DNA from: Clostridia bacterium
GTDB lineage: Bacteria; Bacillota; Clostridia; Christensenellales; Aristaeellaceae
DNA: 63,102 nucleotides
Direction of reading: 5' to 3'
Assembly (NCBI GenBank): GCA_017521565.1
Contig: JAFXCE010000062.1
Span: 1-63,102, forward strand
Shown here: in pieces, positions 60,417-63,102 of the stretch
How the letters are laid out: every line of letters starts with the position of its first letter
Numbering within the stretch: position 1 is the stretch's first letter
Notes under the pieces: model-generated
What the model saw: the letters and a program-made list of their open reading frames with translations, nothing else
The model's database searches: none
What the model was told of the DNA's origin: nothing
Made by a program: the position numbers and the translations under genes

Positions 60417-60506
60417 ATGAACATCTTGCAGCAAATCTTTTCAGACCACTACGAAGAAATCAAGTATGAAATCGTGGAACTTGCTCGTCAAATCAGCGAG
60501 CAGTAA
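60417..60506 (+). pseudogene. Transposase N-terminal remnant
   Basis: This is a 29-residue frame with MNILQQIFSDHYEEIKY at its start. The first residues resemble the N-terminus of IS91/IS801-type zinc-binding transposases common in Clostridia, and the rest is missing. It sits exactly at the edge of the AT-rich cassette region and may be a scar of past mobile-element activity. The match is from memory and short. Confidence 0.4.
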
Positions 60507-60530
60507 TTATCCAACAAAGGAGGAATGCTT

Positions 60531-61115
60531 ATGAATAAGTCAGAGAGCAAGTATTTTAATACTGCCATCAGATTTAATAAGGCACTTCTTTCCTTACTTG
60601 AAAATAAACCGTTTGAGTATATAACGATTAGTGAGATTTGTGAAAAGGCAGAGGTCAATCGCTCTACATTTTATCTGCACTACGAAAACACCTGTGATTT
60701 GCTTAAAGAAACCACCGCTTATGTGATTGACAATTTCGTCTCATATTTTTCCGTTGATACCGAGAGCATAACTACAAAGTTTGCAGATTGCGATTTGCAG
60801 GATTTGAAGTTTGTCAATGAGAAGTATCTGCATCCGTATCTTTCGTTTGTCAAAGAAAACCAGCGAGTGTTTTTAGCAGTATTATCACAACCAACAGCAT
60901 TTGACTCAAATACTATTTTCCAGAGGCTGTTTGATAATATCTTCAAACCTATATTGGATAGGTTTCACTACCCAAGGGATGGGCAGCACTATGTTATGAT
61001 GTTCTATCTCAACGGCATTACCGCAATCATTACAGAATGGTTAAAGGATCGTTGTCAAAAAAGCATTGAGGACATTTCTGCAATCATTCACGTTTGTATC
61101 TACGGAAAAGAATAA
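60531..61115 (+). CDS. TetR family regulator (cassette-borne)
   Basis: The 194-residue protein has a TetR-type DNA-binding domain (KALLSLLENKPFEYITISEICEKA then EVNRSTFYLHYENTCDLL, about residues 15-55) and a DhaS/TetR_C-like C-terminal domain (YLNGITAIITEWLKDRC). AT-rich codon use is very different from the chromosome. The ATG at 60531 lies 7 bases after GGAGG. The stop codon is followed 2 bases later by a cassette right-end motif, so it is probably cargo of a tRNA-Ala cassette whose left half is missing. Confidence 0.85.
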   Translation: MNKSESKYFNTAIRFNKALLSLLENKPFEYITISEICEKAEVNRSTFYLHYENTCDLLKETTAYVIDNFVSYFSVDTESITTKFADCDLQDLKFVNEKYLHPYLSFVKENQRVFLAVLSQPTAFDSNTIFQRLFDNIFKPILDRFHYPRDGQHYVMMFYLNGITAIITEWLKDRCQKSIEDISAIIHVCIYGKE

Positions 61116-61116
61116 C

Positions 61117-61128
61117 CAATTCCAATTT
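61117..61128 (+). repeat. Cassette right-end inverted-repeat motif (copy 2, partial)
   Basis: CAATTCCAATTT matches the first part of the motif at 34359 and 62906 but lacks its GTC end. It directly follows the TetR stop codon. Confidence 0.5.
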
Positions 61129-61180
61129 ACACATCTCAGTCCCCACAGTCTTATATTCAGGGATGAGATAGAGATGTTTT

Positions 61181-61240
61181 GGTAGCGCGCTACATTCGCA
61201 TTGTAGAGGTCATAGGTATCGAATCCGGTATGCTCCACCA
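61181..61240 (+). repeat. tRNA-Ala 3'-half pseudo-tRNA (copy 2)
   Basis: From GGTAGCGCGCTAC through the intact anticodon arm (CTACATTCGCATTGTAG) to TGCTCCACCA it is nearly identical to the real tRNA-Ala. The T arm is damaged (ATAGGTATCGAATCC), and there is no acceptor 5' strand. The following terminator and about 60 more bases are nearly identical to the copy at 62966. Confidence 0.85.
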
Positions 61241-61241
61241 C

Positions 61242-61269
61242 AAAGACCTTCTCAAATGAGAAGGTCTTT
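61242..61269 (+). terminator. Terminator after pseudo-tRNA copy 2
   Basis: AAAGACCTTCTC-AAAT-GAGAAGGTCTTT stem, equivalent to the one after the real tRNA-Ala with paired base changes in both arms. Confidence 0.8.
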
Positions 61270-61345
61270 GCATTATACATAGAATATGACATTTCAAATT
61301 ATTTGTTCTATGCAAAACACCATTGAGGACAAGAAAAACAACTAT

Positions 61346-61505
61346 TTCACTTGGGGTATTAGCACAGACGGTAGCGGCGCATTCGCATTGCTCAGCATAT
61401 AGTTTACCAGATGCAGAGGATTCAGATGAACCCTCTGCATTTTTCTTTGTATGATTGATGCTTGGTTTTATTTATGCTATCATGTACTCGACAAACTTGA
61501 ATTTG
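61346..61505 (+). repeat. tRNA-Ala 5'-half repeat with terminator, promoter and inverted-repeat end (copy 2)
   Basis: About 95% identical to 33925-34084: 5' half of tRNA-Ala (GGGGTATTAGCACAGACGG), terminator, promoter TTGATG-N17-TATCAT (61455-61483) and the left-end motif TACTCGACAAACTTGAATTTG (61485). It drives the next cassette's genes. Confidence 0.85.
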
Positions 61506-61540
61506 CCGTATAGTGGTTATTTTCGGAAAGAGTAGATATT

Positions 61541-62146
61541 ATGGAATTTAACGAAAAACTACAGGAACTCCGAAAGCAAAAAGAACTTACCCAAGAAGAA
61601 CTTGCAGAGGTTCTTTTTGTGTCCCGAAGTGCAATTTCTAAATGGGAGGCAGGCAGAGGGTACCCCAATATAGATTCTTTGAAAGCAATTGCAAAGTATT
61701 TCGGAGTAACAATTGATGAACTGCTGTCTGGTGATGAATTGCTGACTTTAGTAGAAGAAGATACCAAGCAAAGGGAAAAACATTTTCGCGACTTGGTATT
61801 TGGATTGCTTGATTGCAGTATCGCAATGTTCTTTTTTCTGCCCTTCTTTGGGCAGAAAGCAGATACGATTATTCAGGAAGTGTCTCTTTTATCCCTTACC
61901 GAAATTGCACCATATTTGAGGACAGCATATTTTGTTGTTATAATTGGAATTATAGTATCTGGAATCTTAACCCTTGCTCTACAAAATTGCTATCAAGCAT
62001 TTTGGGTGAAGAATAAAAGTAAAATCTCGTTAGTATTAAATGCGGTTGGAGCACTCCTTTTTATCATTAGTTTGCAACCGTATGCAGCAGCATTTCTGTT
62101 CATCTTTTTGGTAATAAAGGTGTTAATGCTCGTAAAATGGCAATGA
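61541..62146 (+). CDS. XRE-type HTH protein with C-terminal membrane domain (cassette-borne)
   Basis: The 201-residue protein has an N-terminal Cro/C1-type helix-turn-helix (LRKQKELTQEELAEVLFVSRS then AISKWEAGRGYP, residues 9-42), a short linker and a C-terminal region with about four membrane spans (86-105, 124-147, 160-178, 182-198). Such proteins are membrane-tethered regulators or putative sensors in Firmicutes. It is AT-rich and carried by the second cassette, with the promoter in the 5'-half repeat 58 bases upstream. Confidence 0.85.
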   Translation: MEFNEKLQELRKQKELTQEELAEVLFVSRSAISKWEAGRGYPNIDSLKAIAKYFGVTIDELLSGDELLTLVEEDTKQREKHFRDLVFGLLDCSIAMFFFLPFFGQKADTIIQEVSLLSLTEIAPYLRTAYFVVIIGIIVSGILTLALQNCYQAFWVKNKSKISLVLNAVGALLFIISLQPYAAAFLFIFLVIKVLMLVKWQ

Positions 62147-62253
62147 TACGAAGAGTATCATCGTTGTGATGCCTCGTTTCTTGTGGTCGTTCATACCTTC
62201 TCTTAAAATGTGTTTAGGCAAGAGCCAAATACTAAAAAGAAGGTTGAACAAAA

Positions 62254-62907
62254 ATGAAAAAGAAAAACCAGAAAAACCTCGGCGTCGCAATATGTATGCT
62301 TATTGCATTTGTGATGTGGACGGTAGCAATTCGTTTTATTGATGTGCAAGCAATCGGACCGCAAGAGTCATCTGTTGGATTTGCAACGATTAACCAGTTC
62401 GTTCATACCCTCACTGGTGTGCACATGTCCCTGTACACCATCACAGATTGGCTGGGTCTGGTACCGCTTATGTTTGTGATGGGATTCGGCACTCTCGGGC
62501 TTATTCAGTGGATTAAGAGAAAACACCTCTTGAAAGTTGATTATAGTATTCTTGTTCTTGGCGGATTCTATATCCTTGTGATGGCGGCATACGTCCTCTG
62601 TGAGGTATTTGTCATAAATTACAGGCCTGTGTTGATTGATGGGTATTTGGAAGCATCTTATCCATCATCAACGACAATGCTTGTGATGTGTGTCATGCCG
62701 ACTGCAATAATGCAGTTTGATACCCGCATCAAAAACGATGCTCTCAAACGATGTGTCACTTATGCAATTACTGCTTTTATTGTATTTATGGTAATTGTAA
62801 GACTTGTTTCAGGTGTGCATTGGTTTACCGATATTATCGGCGGTGCTTTGCTCAGTACAGGACTTGTTCTCATGTATCGCGCTATTATCAGTTTGGAAGT
62901 TATATAA
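62254..62907 (+). CDS. PAP2-superfamily-like membrane protein (cassette-borne)
   Basis: The 217-residue protein has about six membrane spans. It resembles PAP2-type lipid phosphatases: NYRP (near residue 129) matches the KxxxxxxRP tail, and RLVSGVHWFTDIIGG (near 188) matches the SRxxxxxHxxxD motif. The central PSGH motif is replaced by PSST, so the usual acid-base histidine is missing. The TAA stop runs directly into the right-end cassette motif at 62906. AT-rich codon use. Confidence 0.75.
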   Translation: MKKKNQKNLGVAICMLIAFVMWTVAIRFIDVQAIGPQESSVGFATINQFVHTLTGVHMSLYTITDWLGLVPLMFVMGFGTLGLIQWIKRKHLLKVDYSILVLGGFYILVMAAYVLCEVFVINYRPVLIDGYLEASYPSSTTMLVMCVMPTAIMQFDTRIKNDALKRCVTYAITAFIVFMVIVRLVSGVHWFTDIIGGALLSTGLVLMYRAIISLEVI

Positions 62908-62924
62908 ATTCCAATTTGTCCAAC
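62906..62924 (+). repeat. Cassette right-end inverted-repeat motif (copy 3)
   Basis: AAATTCCAATTTGTCCAAC, overlapping the stop codon of the PAP2-like gene. Imperfect inverse of the left-end motif at 61485. Confidence 0.65.
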
Positions 62925-62965
62925 CATCCACTACATAACACATGGGGATGAGTTACGCATACTTC

Positions 62966-63025
62966 GGTAGCGCGCTACATTCGCATTGTAGAGGTCATAG
63001 GTATCGAATCCGGTATGCTCCACCA
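62966..63025 (+). repeat. tRNA-Ala 3'-half pseudo-tRNA (copy 3)
   Basis: Identical to copy 2 from GGTAGCGCGC to CCACCA. The preceding GGGATGAGTTACGCATACTTC resembles the sequence ahead of copy 1, so these 3' halves share a common non-tRNA left flank. Confidence 0.85.
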
Positions 63026-63026
63026 C

Positions 63027-63054
63027 AAAGACCTTCTCAAATGAGAAGGTCTTT
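63027..63054 (+). terminator. Terminator after pseudo-tRNA copy 3
   Basis: Same AAAGACCTTCTC/GAGAAGGTCTTT stem as copy 2. The match to copy 2 continues to the end of the window, so another cassette probably starts beyond it. Confidence 0.8.
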
Positions 63055-63102
63055 GCATTATACATAGAATATGGCATTTCAAATTATTTATTCTATGCAA
63101 AA

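Noticed and set aside
62966-63025. Second and third tRNA-Ala genes at 61181 and 62966
   Set aside because: They keep the anticodon arm and CCA end, but the T stem is mismatched and the 5' acceptor strand and D arm are missing, so they should not be functional tRNAs.
1-63102. CRISPR array, rRNA operon, phage genes
   Set aside because: No regularly spaced identical short repeats, no rRNA-like sequence and no phage structural or lysis genes were seen on either strand.

Overview
The window looks like a chromosomal segment of an anaerobic gut-type Firmicute (class Clostridia or a relative). The evidence is a tryptophan T-box leader, an EutV/EutW antitermination pair, strong GGAGG ribosome sites, a GC-rich genome with sharply AT-rich inserts, and a metabolism built on amino acids, ethanolamine and reductive respiration. 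All four recognisable ABC/TRAP solute-binding proteins end their signal peptides in A-x-A and lack a lipobox cysteine, which is unusual for a single-membrane Gram-positive.

Layout. 1-700: a DUF559 gene between inverted copies of a palindromic repeat. 746-5598 (minus): a complete LIV-type branched-chain amino acid ABC transporter. 5988-8697 (minus): cysteine desulfidase and RadA. 8883-16576: housekeeping and envelope genes, including two hydrolase-fold proteins that have lost their metal ligands, and a 277-bp block made almost entirely of hairpins (10864-11140). 16870-22268 (plus): a Tat-exported flavin reductase followed by a TRAP transporter, probably a respiratory module that takes up and reduces an organic acceptor. 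22479-29218: MATE pump, TetR regulator, secreted protein, polyphosphate kinase, DegT aminotransferase. 29438-32766: Trp T-box and trpXYZ-type ABC transporter. 32944-33660: DUF554 protein.

33745-34482 and 60417-63102 hold the most unusual structure: a tRNA-Ala(CGC) gene followed by tRNA-Ala copies that are split into 5' and 3' halves, with small AT-rich gene cassettes between the halves. Each cassette has a terminator, a promoter, short imperfect inverted repeats and one or two genes. No integrase is visible in the window.

34634-49396 (minus) is an ethanolamine-utilisation microcompartment locus in the order eutV-eutW-[antiterminator]-eutA-B-C-L-E-M-T-pduL-eut_hyp-eutN-pduS-pduT-eutS-P-Q-PHP phosphatase. 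It carries Pdu-type electron-transfer parts (PduS, PduT), has no alcohol dehydrogenase or EutH permease, and its EutV has two ANTAR domains. Ethanolamine is cleaved by EutBC (with EutA and EutT servicing the cobalamin), and acetaldehyde goes through EutE and PduL to acetyl phosphate.

49606-60145 (plus): a CdaR-type regulator, an opine-dehydrogenase-family enzyme, a dipeptide-type ABC transporter, an Asp/Glu/hydantoin racemase, a DUF1349 protein and a broken ACT-domain gene. This reads as a possible import-and-catabolism island for opine-like or D-amino-acid compounds. No rRNA genes, CRISPR array or complete insertion sequence was seen.
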